Assembly: GCA_022821905.1 (NCBI GenBank)
Contig: JAJECS010000018.1
Coordinates: 1-64,000, forward strand
Direction: 5' to 3'
Source of the DNA: Chloroflexota bacterium
GTDB taxonomy: Bacteria; Chloroflexota; UBA11872
Length of the DNA: 64,000 bases
Positions 28,162 through 36,834 of the stretch are shown here, one piece after another; position 1 is the stretch's first letter, and every line of letters begins with the position of its first letter. The notes beneath the pieces are model-generated. The model did no database searches and was not told the origin of the DNA. It saw only the letters and a program-made list of their open reading frames with translations. A program made the position numbers and the translations under genes.

Positions 28162-29772
28162 CTAGTCTTCGAGCAAACGCCTTGCCGTCGCCTGCGCGTC
28201 GTCCAGCGTGGCGACGAAGCGATCGGCTGGAACGCGTCGCAGCACGTTGAGCGCTTGCAGGGTGATGGCGGGCCGACCTCCCAGACCCAGCACGATGCAC
28301 TTCGTGTCTTCGGCAATTGCCGTATCGATCATCTGCTCCACCACCAGCGCGGCGCTGTCGTCCATATAGACCGTGTCGGAAAAATCGAGGATCACGACCT
28401 CGTGATCTCGAATGTCGACGCTGATGGTGTTGATCAGCTTGTTCGCCGAGGCCACCGAGAAGCTTCCCCGCAACGACACCAGGCCCACGCGCGCGGCGAA
28501 GGAGTCCGCGTCGTCCGAACCGGCAAGAAAGCTCTGGTCGAGCAGCGGCGTGGAAACCACGCTGTCCATCTCCAGCCGCTCGAACTGCCGCGCGCTCGCC
28601 ATTCCGGCGGCAATCAGTCCGATGGCCACGGCGGTCACCAGGTCCAGGAACACCGTGAGTCCCATCGTGATCACCATCACCAGCAGGTGTTCTCGCTGCA
28701 CGCGGTGAATGCGGGTGATGAACCGCCAGTCGATGATGTCCCAGCCGACCTTCATCAGGATTCCGGCCAGCGCCGCGTGGGGGATGGCCTCGACGAAACG
28801 CCCCAGGCCCAGGACCAATGCCAGCAGGATCGCCGCGCGGAGCACTCCCGATACCGGAGTGCGGCCGCCGGCGCGGAGATTCACCACGGTGCCCAGGGTG
28901 GCCCCGGCGCCCGGCATTCCCCCGATGAAGCCGGCGGCCATGTTGCCGATCCCCTGGCCGATCAGCTCCCGATTGGGGTTGTGCCGCGTGCGGGTCATCG
29001 AGTCGGCGACCAGCGACGTCAGCAGGCTGTCGATGGATCCCAGCAGCGCAATGATCAGCGCCGGCTGCACCGCCGCCGCCAACGCGCCGAACGACACGTC
29101 CGGCAGTTGCAGGTCCGGCAGCCCCGTTGGCACTTCGCCGATGAGGGGCGTGTCGCTCAACCACAGCACGCTCAGCAACGTTCCGGCCAGCAGCGCCGCC
29201 AGCGTCGGCGGCAGGTACTTGCGGAGCCGGCCCGGCCACGCCACGCCCACCGCCAGCGTGACCGCGGCAATGGCCAGCGCGCTGTAGTCGATGTCGTGTC
29301 GCACGTCCAGCCAGGCGCGCACCGTTCCCACCGGTCCGCCCTCCGCGACCGGAGCGCCCACGAAGGGCAGCGTCTGCACCAGGATGATGATGACGCCCAC
29401 GCCGGACATGAATCCGGAGATCACGGAATACGGCGTGTAGGCGATAAAGCGACCGACGCGGATGGCGCCCAGCAGCAGCTGGATGAGACCCGCCATGATG
29501 ACGATGGTGAACGCTTGGGCCAGGTTGTCGGCGTGAGTGGCCACCACCACCGCCATCGCCACGGCCATGGGGCCGGTGGGGCCGGAGATCTGCGACTTCG
29601 TCCCGCCGAACACCGCCGCGAAGAACCCAACCGCGATGGCGCCGTAAAGGCCGGCTATAGGCCCAAGACCCGACGCCACGCCGAATGCCAGCGCGACCGG
29701 CAGACCAACCACGGCGGCGGTGACGCCGCCAAAGATGTCCCCGCGGAGGGTCTGCAGGTTGTAGCTCATCAC
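28162..29772 (-). CDS. SulP-family anion transporter with C-terminal STAS domain
   Basis: 536 aa. The N-terminal 'GDIFGGVTAAVVGLPVALAFG' and 'SQISGPTGPMAVAMA' are SulP signatures; 10 or more membrane segments run to ~400. The STAS domain (~425-530) has 'HEVVILDFSDTVYMDDSAA' with the conserved Ser region. SulP proteins import sulfate, bicarbonate or other anions. A beta-carbonic anhydrase gene lies just upstream on the same strand, so bicarbonate (BicA-like) transport is a reasonable inference. The 349-base gap between the two leaves the operon uncertain. Confidence 0.9.
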   Translation of the reverse strand: MMSYNLQTLRGDIFGGVTAAVVGLPVALAFGVASGLGPIAGLYGAIAVGFFAAVFGGTKSQISGPTGPMAVAMAVVVATHADNLAQAFTIVIMAGLIQLLLGAIRVGRFIAYTPYSVISGFMSGVGVIIILVQTLPFVGAPVAEGGPVGTVRAWLDVRHDIDYSALAIAAVTLAVGVAWPGRLRKYLPPTLAALLAGTLLSVLWLSDTPLIGEVPTGLPDLQLPDVSFGALAAAVQPALIIALLGSIDSLLTSLVADSMTRTRHNPNRELIGQGIGNMAAGFIGGMPGAGATLGTVVNLRAGGRTPVSGVLRAAILLALVLGLGRFVEAIPHAALAGILMKVGWDIIDWRFITRIHRVQREHLLVMVITMGLTVFLDLVTAVAIGLIAAGMASARQFERLEMDSVVSTPLLDQSFLAGSDDADSFAARVGLVSLRGSFSVASANKLINTISVDIRDHEVVILDFSDTVYMDDSAALVVEQMIDTAIAEDTKCIVLGLGGRPAITLQALNVLRRVPADRFVATLDDAQATARRLLED

Positions 29773-30121
29773 GGCCTGGCCGCGGGGCGTCCGGCTGTCA
29801 GGGCGGGCCGGCGGCTTGAGGCTCTGGCCATTGCGCCCATGACCGTCGACCGGGTGCTGTTGAGGTGCGGCCGGACCAATGACGTGCCCCGAGCTGGAGC
29901 CACAGCGGGCAACGTGCCCCCTCGCTCTGCCTGGCGACGGATCGCATGGATCCGGCGAAGCCTATCGAAACTAAACTATAGCACCATTATTCTATGCGGA
30001 CAATTCTTACTCAATCATCACTGAATCCACGATATTGGCATATGGATAGCATTCAAGATATTGGATAATTTGGCCTTATGAAAATAGATTCACAGAAATC
30101 GGGCCACCTCGCGAACTTTAG
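29773..30121. other. Gap with AT-rich core between carbonic anhydrase and SulP
   Basis: About 350 bases without a supported gene. From ~29,965 to ~30,100 the text is much richer in A+T than anything around it (e.g. 'actatagcaccattattct'). It may hold a separate promoter for SulP on the minus strand. The plus-strand track ORF ending at 30024 is an antisense shadow of SulP. Confidence 0.45.
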
Positions 30122-30631
30122 CTAATCCGCCGCAACTTCCTCGAGCTTTCCAGAGGAGCAATCATAGATGAAGCCGCGAACTTGATCCTTGTGTGGGAGG
30201 AACGGGCTGGCGTGAATGCGTGCGATGGACTGTCGCACGTTCTGCTCGAGATCTACGAAGGCTTCGAGCGCAAACGCCGGACGCAGCCCCGTTTCGGCTT
30301 CAATCGTGTCTTTGAAGTCATCGTCGCGAAATTTCAGCATGCCGCAGTCAGTGTGCTGGATGAGCATGATTTCGTCGGTGCCTAGCAGGCGCTGGGAAAT
30401 CAGCAGCGACCGAATCACGTCGTCGGTGATCACGCCGCCCGCGTTTCGGATGACGTGAGCGTCGCCTTCCTTGAGATCCAGTATTCGGTGCACGTCAATG
30501 CGAGCGTCCGCGCACGCCACGACCGCAAGCTTGCGACCGGGCGACGCGGTCAAGCCCGATGCGCCGAAGTTTGCCGCATAGCTGGCGTTGCTTGCCAAGA
30601 CTTCATCGATTGCAGTCAACATGACCTCCAT
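30122..30631 (-). CDS. Beta-class carbonic anhydrase
   Basis: Interconverts CO2 and bicarbonate in the cytoplasm. The zinc ligands are visible: 'ACADARID' (Cys, with the Asp-Arg dyad), then 'HTDCGM' (His and Cys), plus 'HVIRNAGG'. At 169 aa it is a short, 'plant-type/epsilon-like' minimal form. Two starts are possible, ATG 30631 and ATG 30622 ('MLTAIDEV'); GGAGG lies very close before the second. The adjacent SulP gene supports a role in inorganic carbon handling. Confidence 0.92.
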   Translation of the reverse strand: MEVMLTAIDEVLASNASYAANFGASGLTASPGRKLAVVACADARIDVHRILDLKEGDAHVIRNAGGVITDDVIRSLLISQRLLGTDEIMLIQHTDCGMLKFRDDDFKDTIEAETGLRPAFALEAFVDLEQNVRQSIARIHASPFLPHKDQVRGFIYDCSSGKLEEVAAD

Positions 30632-30720
30632 TGCAGTATGAGAAAGCGACGAATATTGCCAACGTACGTGCGAGACAAGATATCACGGTTGCTTATTCGA
30701 AACTGAGTGCGCAAAACGCT

Positions 30721-31281
30721 CTAGCCAAATGCCGGCTTGTGGACCATCAGGTAGAGCGAGGCCACCGGGAGCAGGATCGCCAGCACGCCCCAGAAGTACC
30801 ACCGACGGATTGCCGAAAAGAACTGCGCCGGCGGCGCCTCCGGATAGGCCGATGGGGCCGAGAACACCACCATGCGATGTTGGGCGGGCAGCAGGGCGCC
30901 CACCCAGATGACGCCGGACGCAATGAAGAGCCCCAGCGCAATGGTGACCCACGAGATCTGGTGAAACGCGTCCCACCCGCCCCACCTGGCAACCACCATC
31001 ACCACCCCGTTGATCACGAGCAGCAGCACGCCGGGCAGGGTGAACAGGAAGTCGGCCCTGATCACCGCCTTGGCCGAGAAGTGAATCACCGGGATGCTCC
31101 GCGTCCGCTCCGCCAGCAGCATCCACACACCCGTGACGATGATGTTGCCCAGGAAGACCACCGCGCCTGCGATGTGCATGAACACGTGCCACTGGTACGG
31201 AAACAGCGGCAGGGAGAGCACCACCACCGCGCCGGTCAGGAAGCCGTAGCCAAACAGCTCATTCCGGCTGATGTAGCGCAT
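30721..31281 (-). CDS. DUF2269-like integral membrane protein
   Basis: 186 aa from ATG 31281, which has AAGGA six bases upstream; the track start is 31320. Four hydrophobic segments; 'WHVFMHIAGAVVFLGNIIVTG' fits the first conserved helix of DUF2269, with a His in the membrane. Function unknown. It is the first of three minus-strand genes (with carbonic anhydrase and SulP), but 89 bases separate it from the next, so co-transcription is only possible. Confidence 0.65.
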   Translation of the reverse strand: MRYISRNELFGYGFLTGAVVVLSLPLFPYQWHVFMHIAGAVVFLGNIIVTGVWMLLAERTRSIPVIHFSAKAVIRADFLFTLPGVLLLVINGVVMVVARWGGWDAFHQISWVTIALGLFIASGVIWVGALLPAQHRMVVFSAPSAYPEAPPAQFFSAIRRWYFWGVLAILLPVASLYLMVHKPAFG

Positions 31282-31462
31282 GGCCGGTCCTTCGGGCGCA
31301 CTCACCGGGCGCTCGAGCATAGCGATCCACGCCCAGTCGGGCTATTGCGGCGACCGGCGCTTCGTGCCCCGAACCAGCGGCGCCAACGGCTGGCGCGGCG
31401 CCTGCGAAGGTGGCAGCATCCTTGGGTGAAGGCCGTTGGCTACGTGCCGATCGGATGACGCC

Positions 31463-32326
31463 ATGCTACTCACCGAGCAACAACTGCGATTCTTCGAGAC
31501 CTTCGGCTACCTGGCGTTACGGGGCCTATTTCGCGACGAGGTCGACAAGCTCAACGACGCCTTCCGCGAGGTGTGGACCGCCAACGGCGGCGGGCTGGAC
31601 GGGGCGGCGGACGACCTGGAAGAGCGCCTGACGATCGTGGTGCCGTTCGTCGATCAGCACCCTTACCTGTGCTCGCTGATTGACGACCCGCGGATCTACG
31701 ACATCGGCGTCTCGATCTGCGGCGAGGACTTCAACTACATGACCAGCGACGGCAACGTCTACTCCGGCGATACGCCCTGGCACTCGGACTGCAGCCACGG
31801 GGCCAGGCTCTCCATCAAGCTTGCCTTCTACCTGGATCCGCTGGACGTTGCGTCGGGCAGCCTGCGGGTGATTCCGGGCAGCCATCTCAAGGGCGGCCGC
31901 TTCTCGCAGATGTTGAACGCGGTCGACTTCTACCGCGCGCCGGCCGACGCGCGCACCGGGCTGCCGGAGAAGGCGTGGGGCGTCCCGGGGCGGGACGTTC
32001 CGTCCGTGGCGCTGGAGACGGAGCCGGGCGACGTCCTGGTATTTCAACACGAGCTCAAGCACGCGTCATTCGGCGGCGGAACGCGGCGGCGGATGTTCAC
32101 CATGAACATGCAAAAGCGGCAACCCGATGATGACCTCGAGCCCGTTCGCAAGTCGGTCGGCAACCTGTCGCGGCACCTGATGGAACGGGCCTACGGCGAC
32201 GTGATGCTCCGAACCGCCTCGCCCAAGCGCATGCGCCATCTCGAGCAGCGCCTCGCCAACGACGGCCACCTCCCCGCCCTAAGCGCCAAGGTCCGCGCCG
32301 AACGACAGCAAGCGGCCGGCGACTAG
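31463..32326 (+). CDS. Phytanoyl-CoA dioxygenase (PhyH) family, copy 1
   Basis: 287 aa from ATG 31463 ('MLLTEQQLRFFETFGYLAL'), the usual PhyH start. Fe(II)/2-oxoglutarate oxygenase with 'PWHSDCSHG' (His-x-Asp), 'GSLRVIPGSHLKGG' and 'LVFQHELKHASFGGGTRRR' (distal His and the 2-oxoglutarate Arg). It hydroxylates an unknown small molecule; PhyH members of environmental bacteria are seldom true phytanoyl-CoA hydroxylases. Single gene on the plus strand. Confidence 0.87.
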   Translation: MLLTEQQLRFFETFGYLALRGLFRDEVDKLNDAFREVWTANGGGLDGAADDLEERLTIVVPFVDQHPYLCSLIDDPRIYDIGVSICGEDFNYMTSDGNVYSGDTPWHSDCSHGARLSIKLAFYLDPLDVASGSLRVIPGSHLKGGRFSQMLNAVDFYRAPADARTGLPEKAWGVPGRDVPSVALETEPGDVLVFQHELKHASFGGGTRRRMFTMNMQKRQPDDDLEPVRKSVGNLSRHLMERAYGDVMLRTASPKRMRHLEQRLANDGHLPALSAKVRAERQQAAGD

Positions 32327-32411
32327 CGCGAATCAACCGCCGGCCCGACTCCCTATCCCATCGGGAGAGGGCCGGGGTGAGGGGTCCGGTCTCGGCGGCC
32401 ACAACCCACGA

Positions 32412-32570
32412 CCTGTCATTCCGAGCGCAGCGAGGAATCTAGAGCGCACGACCCCAGCGCATCGGATGAAACGCCGCCACGGCCCGACCCCCTCTCCCTC
32501 GACGGGAGAGGCCCGGGGTGAGGGTGCCGGCTACCCCGGCCGCAAATTCCTCGCCTGCGCTCGGAATGAC
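32412..32570. repeat. Intergenic inverted repeat (GTCATTCCGAGCGCAGCGAGGAAT family)
   Basis: 'GTCATTCCGAGCGCAGCGAGGAAT' near 32414 is answered by an inverted copy 'ATTCCTCGCCTGCGCTCGGAATGAC' at 32546-32570. The flanking text 'GGGAGAGG-CCGGGGTGAGGG' appears twice in direct orientation (about 32364-32383 and 32504-32524). This is a dispersed non-coding repeat of a kind seen in many high-GC genomes. It fills the gap between two PhyH genes and could fold as a long hairpin. Confidence 0.7.
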
Positions 32571-32589
32571 CGGGAGCTGACCCGCCCCC

Positions 32590-33648
32590 TTAAATCGCCA
32601 CCGCCCGCACCTCGTCCGACCAGTCCGCCCAGATGTCGTCGAGGGTTTCGTTCACCACGCGCTCGTCCGGCATGGACTCCGGTGTCTTGGCAAAGGCGTA
32701 CAGCGTCGCCTGGCGAATGATGTCGCTCGACATGTTGACGCCCGCCATGTGCAGCATGATCGAGTGCCACAGCACCACCGAGCCTGCCGGCCCGTGGGTG
32801 TCCACCGGCTCGGTGTCAGCCTTGATGTCGGCCACCACAGGGTGGTTATAGCCGTCATAGTTCTCGCCCGAGCCGCTCTGCTTGAGCTCGCGGTAGGCCT
32901 CCCAGACCCTGGCGTGGCTGCCGGGCCACAGGTGCAATCCGCCCGCGCCCAGCGGCAGATCGTCGAAATAGACCGCCGTCTGCACCTTCCAGCGGCTTTC
33001 CGAGCCCATGCCCTCGCCGGAGTGGGCGGAGGGATAGTTGGGACCGCGGGGGGAGCCGTTCGGAAGCGTGCAATACATGCCGCGCGTGCCCTGGCCCGTC
33101 ACCCAGTGGGGACCGGTTTTCGGCAGGCGCAGCGGTCCAGTCTTGTAGGTCGCCGGGCCGGTCCACTCCCTGGTCTTGTCACCCAGGTGCGACTCCATGC
33201 CCTTCACCGCATCCTCGGTCAAGAAACAGGGCCCCGTCGTGTGGCCGGTGGCGTCCAGGCCCGCGGGGTAGACCACCTCGCCCTCGCCCAGCAGCTGCTC
33301 GGCGACGTCCCACACCACGCGGGCGCCGATGTCGAGCAGCAGGTCCTCGGCCCCGTTGCGGATGTAGAACCGGTGACCTCCGCCGCCGAAGTAGGGATCG
33401 CCGCCCGTCACCTCGCGCGTGTAGCTCGCGTTCTCCTCGTCGGAGATGGGGGTCCAGGTGGAGGGATCGTCGCGCCGCATGCTGGGGCGGTACTGCGCAA
33501 TCGTGTCCCACATCTGGTCGCGCGCCTGCCGGCACAGCTCGGGGTCGACCACCCCGGGCAGCACGAGATACCCGTCGCGCTTGAACTTGGCGATCTGGTC
33601 CGTCGTCAGCCGCGGCGCCTGCGCCACGGCGGGAGATGCCGTCGTCAT
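32590..33648 (-). CDS. Phytanoyl-CoA dioxygenase (PhyH) family, atypical iron site
   Basis: 352 aa. N-terminal 'TTDQIAKFKRDGYLVLPGVVD' and 'GGLHLWPGSHARVWEAY' identify PhyH. The distal side has 'SVVLWHSIMLHMAGVN'. The His-x-Asp motif of the family is not clear: the equivalent place reads 'SAHSGEGMGSE', so the acidic ligand may be a Glu or lie elsewhere. The protein is longer than the other copies, with an extra segment at ~100-190. Convergent with copy 1. Substrate unknown. Confidence 0.78.
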   Translation of the reverse strand: MTTASPAVAQAPRLTTDQIAKFKRDGYLVLPGVVDPELCRQARDQMWDTIAQYRPSMRRDDPSTWTPISDEENASYTREVTGGDPYFGGGGHRFYIRNGAEDLLLDIGARVVWDVAEQLLGEGEVVYPAGLDATGHTTGPCFLTEDAVKGMESHLGDKTREWTGPATYKTGPLRLPKTGPHWVTGQGTRGMYCTLPNGSPRGPNYPSAHSGEGMGSESRWKVQTAVYFDDLPLGAGGLHLWPGSHARVWEAYRELKQSGSGENYDGYNHPVVADIKADTEPVDTHGPAGSVVLWHSIMLHMAGVNMSSDIIRQATLYAFAKTPESMPDERVVNETLDDIWADWSDEVRAVAI

Positions 33649-33808
33649 GGAAAACCTGCCTCGCTAGCCGAGTCAGCCCGATCTTGACGGAAGATCATTA
33701 TGGCGGATTCGGGGCGGGAGCCCAAGTTGAGGGCGCAGGAATGCGAGCCCGACGGGGACTGCTGGCAGGGCTGCGATGGTGATTGAAAGGCGCGGGCGCG
33801 TGACGCGG

Positions 33809-35056
33809 TCAGCGGGCATCGAGGCCGGCCGCGCCGTATTCGTTGGTGGGGTTTCGATAGATCGAGTGGTAGTGCGCACTCTCGCCGCCGGACCTGCTCT
33901 GGGTGGCGAACTCGATGATGAGCGTCGGTCCCTGAATGCGGTAGTAGATGGGCCGGTCGGCGTCGACGTCGCCGTGCCAGGCGAACGTGGTCTCGGCTAG
34001 CTCGGCCGCGATCTCGGCCAGGCGGACCTCGGTGCTGGCGGCGGGAAGAAGACCGACCCACAGCGCGACGGCTTCCATCAGCAGGGCCTGCTGCGCGTCG
34101 CTCCAGGAGGACACGCGCGACCCTTCTAGCGGCGGAATCAGGCCGTCCTTGCCCGCGCCGGCCCAGAGCTCGTTGGGGCGCTGCACTCGTGCTGCCGCCC
34201 GCTGCTCGTCGTCCAGCGCATGCATCAGCGCCAGCCCCGCCTGCACCTCGCCGGCCAATGGCGCGACGGTGACGCCATCGGACACGTAGGACGCCGGTTG
34301 AATCGCGATCAGCGTCGGCGAGAGATAGGAGCGCCCGTCGATCACGGTCACGTTCACGGCCAGGTGGTGACCGCCGAATTGCCAGCCCCACGGACTCTCC
34401 GCTGACGGCTCGCCGAAGAAGGCCAGCCAGTAGTTGTCCGCGCTCAGCTGCCGGCCGGACGATGCGGCCAGCGCGTCTTCCGCCCCCACGATGCCGACGA
34501 CCTTGACGTAGCCCTCGGGACTGAGCGCCGCCCGCAGGAAGTCGTGCATCAGCTCGGTTTGCCGGGCGTCCAGGTCGCCAATGCGAACGCCGTTGAGCTC
34601 GAAGCCGGTCATACCCGGCGGCAGGTTGGACCAGTTGGACCGCAGCGGCGAATCGAAAGCGAGCAGCGCCGCCGACCGTTGGTCCGCGCCCAGCGCGTCC
34701 AGAAATGCGTTGGCGGCGTCCACCGCCGCGGCGCCGGTGTCGTCGGCGATCGCGGGCGCCGGCGACGGGGTCATCTCGGGTGCCGTTGCAGCCGGAGACA
34801 CGGACTCCGGTACGGCGGTCGGAGCGGCCTGCGTAGCCACGACGGTGGCCGTGGGGCGTGGCGCGGCCGGCGCTGCGGTGATGGTCGGGGCTGCCGGGGC
34901 CTGAGAAGGCGGGGATTCGAGCGGCTCGTCGCCGCACGCGGCAACAAGCATGCTGGCCACCACGGCGAGGGCTATTGCTTGACCAATCGGCCGGAGCGGC
35001 CGTGCGCGGCGTTTTCCTATTCCGACGGACGCAGCATCGAATCGGGCGACGGTCAT
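33809..35056 (-). CDS. DUF3500-family lipoprotein
   Basis: About 415 aa. Signal with lipobox 'SMLVAACGD' (~35-43), then a Pro/Thr/Ala-rich spacer (~45-105), then the DUF3500 domain: 'FLDALGADQRSAALLAFDSP', 'FGEPSAESPWGWQFGGHHL', and near the end 'HYHSIYRNPTNEYG'. The role of DUF3500 is unknown; these proteins are exported. Start is ATG 35056, overlapping the HAD stop as ATGA, or GTG 35065. The coupling to the HAD gene suggests one transcript. Confidence 0.82.
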   Translation of the reverse strand: MTVARFDAASVGIGKRRARPLRPIGQAIALAVVASMLVAACGDEPLESPPSQAPAAPTITAAPAAPRPTATVVATQAAPTAVPESVSPAATAPEMTPSPAPAIADDTGAAAVDAANAFLDALGADQRSAALLAFDSPLRSNWSNLPPGMTGFELNGVRIGDLDARQTELMHDFLRAALSPEGYVKVVGIVGAEDALAASSGRQLSADNYWLAFFGEPSAESPWGWQFGGHHLAVNVTVIDGRSYLSPTLIAIQPASYVSDGVTVAPLAGEVQAGLALMHALDDEQRAAARVQRPNELWAGAGKDGLIPPLEGSRVSSWSDAQQALLMEAVALWVGLLPAASTEVRLAEIAAELAETTFAWHGDVDADRPIYYRIQGPTLIIEFATQSRSGGESAHYHSIYRNPTNEYGAAGLDAR

Positions 35057-35742
35057 CCTGTGCACATTATCCGCGCCAGCGACGCCAGATCGGCCACGAC
35101 GAGATCCGGAACGGCGTCGCTGCGGCGCGTGCCGCCGCCGCGATTCGCGCGGTTCACCCAGACGCTGGCGATGCCCAACCGGTTGGCCGGCGCGATGTCG
35201 TGATAGAAACTCTCGGCGACGTGCAACCAGGCGTCCGCGGCGGCGCCCATGCGCGCGGCGGCGGTGTGAAAGTGGCCCAGGCTCGGCTTGTAGCTGCGCA
35301 CCTGCTGCGCCGTAACCACCACCTCGAAGTCGATGCCCAGCGCCGCGGCCGTCCCGGCAAACAGGTCATCGTCCACGTTGGAGATCACCGCGAGATTGAA
35401 GCGTGATTGCAGCGCCCGCAGCGCGCCCACGGTATCCGGGAAGACTGGCCAATGCGGCAGGGAGTCGGCCAGGCAGGCCAGGTCGGACTCACTGGGTTGA
35501 AAGCCGAGCTCGCCGCCGATCAGGGCCATCACGCGACGCAAGACGCGGCGGTACTCCAGGTAGCCGGCGCCCTGCACCCGCGGTTCCGCGTCCGCGAACA
35601 GCGCCAGGATCTCAGCCCTCGACTTGCGAATGCCGTGCGCCGCAAGCACCGGGGCGACTGCCTCGACGATGCCCGTCTCCCAATCGACCAGCGTGCCGTA
35701 GCAGTCGAAGCTGATCCATTGGAATCGGCGGCGGTCAATCAC
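35053..35742 (-). CDS. HAD-superfamily hydrolase, 2-haloacid dehalogenase type II-like
   Basis: About 229 aa from GTG 35742, which has GGAGAG seven bases upstream; the track ORF is longer (35823) and would overlap the next gene. HAD motif I 'ISFDCYGTLVDWE' (catalytic Asp), motif II 'LAVISNVDDD', motif III Lys in 'VRSYKPSLGHF', and motif IV 'AESFYHDIAPA'. The pattern matches haloacid dehalogenase type II; the true substrate may be another small acid or phosphate ester. Stop overlaps the DUF3500 start. Confidence 0.85.
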   Translation of the reverse strand: MIDRRRFQWISFDCYGTLVDWETGIVEAVAPVLAAHGIRKSRAEILALFADAEPRVQGAGYLEYRRVLRRVMALIGGELGFQPSESDLACLADSLPHWPVFPDTVGALRALQSRFNLAVISNVDDDLFAGTAAALGIDFEVVVTAQQVRSYKPSLGHFHTAAARMGAAADAWLHVAESFYHDIAPANRLGIASVWVNRANRGGGTRRSDAVPDLVVADLASLARIMCTG

Positions 35743-35791
35743 GGCTTTTCTCTCCGCGGGAAAGGCGGCCACTGCTACCTGGCTCAGCGGG

Positions 35792-36775
35792 TCAGCCGCC
35801 CAGTTCCTTTGCTTTCGGCACAACGACTCGGAACATGCGCTCGACTTCGGTCTTTAGCCACGCCTGGTAGTCCTGCCATTGATTGCGGTCCTCGACGTCC
35901 GCATCCTTTCGAACCATGACGCGATGGATGGCCTCCGACTCCCATGGCTGCCAAAGGTATTGGCGACCGGACTCACGCTCGATCAATGCCTGTGACTTCC
36001 ACAGCTCGTCAAACCTCTTCAGGCGGTCCTTGCCGTACAGCTCCAAGGCGACACGCAATTCGCCGGTCGAGTAGGTCTCACTGGCGGAGTTCCACGTGGA
36101 AAAGAACGAAACGACTCTGGCTCCTGATATCCCTACCCGGTGCGTGATGTAAGAAGTTGGCGCGGGTCGCGAGACGCGAATCGGGCCGTCGGACCCGAAG
36201 AGCCCTTGGAAGCCCGTCCAGAACTCGAGTTGCAGCCGCCTGGTCTCGCTCAGTTCACCGTCAGAGACAGGGGACCTCAGAGTCTTCGCCCAATCGTTCG
36301 GCTGCACGACGATGTTGAATCGGGGCGCGGGCCGCGAACCGTCAATTCTCAGCAGTTCGATCTCAATCCCGAAATAGGCGTAGTCACCGCTGGTGCTAGC
36401 GTTCAGCAGGTCCAGAGCGGCGCGATGTTCGTCGCGGAACTCTTCGGCGATCCACACCACCGTCCGAGCGTTCAGACCGGCCGTGTACGTCAGCAGCTTG
36501 CCCAGGTGGTCGTGGTCGGTGCGTCCGAACTGGTTCTCGATCACGACCCGCGACTCATCGTCGCTCCCGCCGTCCAGGCGCCGGCAGAGAATGTCGGCGC
36601 TGAAACTTCCGACCGCCTGCTCGGTTCCGTGCAGTTCCAGCGTGAGCCCCAGCGCCTCACCCAGGCGCGCCAAGTTGTCGGATTGCGCCAACCAAGGCGT
36701 GAAGTGCTGCGACTCGTCCGCCCAGACCGATCGCAGGTCGACGGTCTCAAGGGTCGAAATCTGGATGTCAGGCAT
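35792..36775 (-). CDS. DUF4268-like protein with PD-(D/E)XK-type nuclease fold
   Basis: 327 aa. The N-terminal half has 'SFSADILCRRLD' (Asp), 'SRVVIENQFGRTDHDHLGKL' (E-x-Q in place of E-x-K) and 'LLTYTAGLNARTVVWIAEEF', the pattern of DUF4268 proteins, a nuclease-like family often near restriction or defence genes. No methylase or helicase accompanies it here, so it stands alone. Function unproven. Start ATG 36775. Confidence 0.72.
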   Translation of the reverse strand: MPDIQISTLETVDLRSVWADESQHFTPWLAQSDNLARLGEALGLTLELHGTEQAVGSFSADILCRRLDGGSDDESRVVIENQFGRTDHDHLGKLLTYTAGLNARTVVWIAEEFRDEHRAALDLLNASTSGDYAYFGIEIELLRIDGSRPAPRFNIVVQPNDWAKTLRSPVSDGELSETRRLQLEFWTGFQGLFGSDGPIRVSRPAPTSYITHRVGISGARVVSFFSTWNSASETYSTGELRVALELYGKDRLKRFDELWKSQALIERESGRQYLWQPWESEAIHRVMVRKDADVEDRNQWQDYQAWLKTEVERMFRVVVPKAKELGG

Positions 36776-36834
36776 GGCTCCGCCCCCTGCACGCCCTGCA
36801 AATCACCGGCGGGCGTTCGGATCGATGGCGTCGG

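Noticed and set aside
26336-29239. 967-aa minus-strand ORF
   Set aside because: It runs antisense across the GT-C-like gene and in another frame through SulP; composition is Arg/Gly/Ala-rich without any domain. Its first part repeats the SulP region in a shifted frame. A high-GC shadow.
28255-30024. 589-aa plus-strand ORF
   Set aside because: Antisense to SulP, which has clear family motifs. His/Arg/Gln-rich text is the usual shadow composition.
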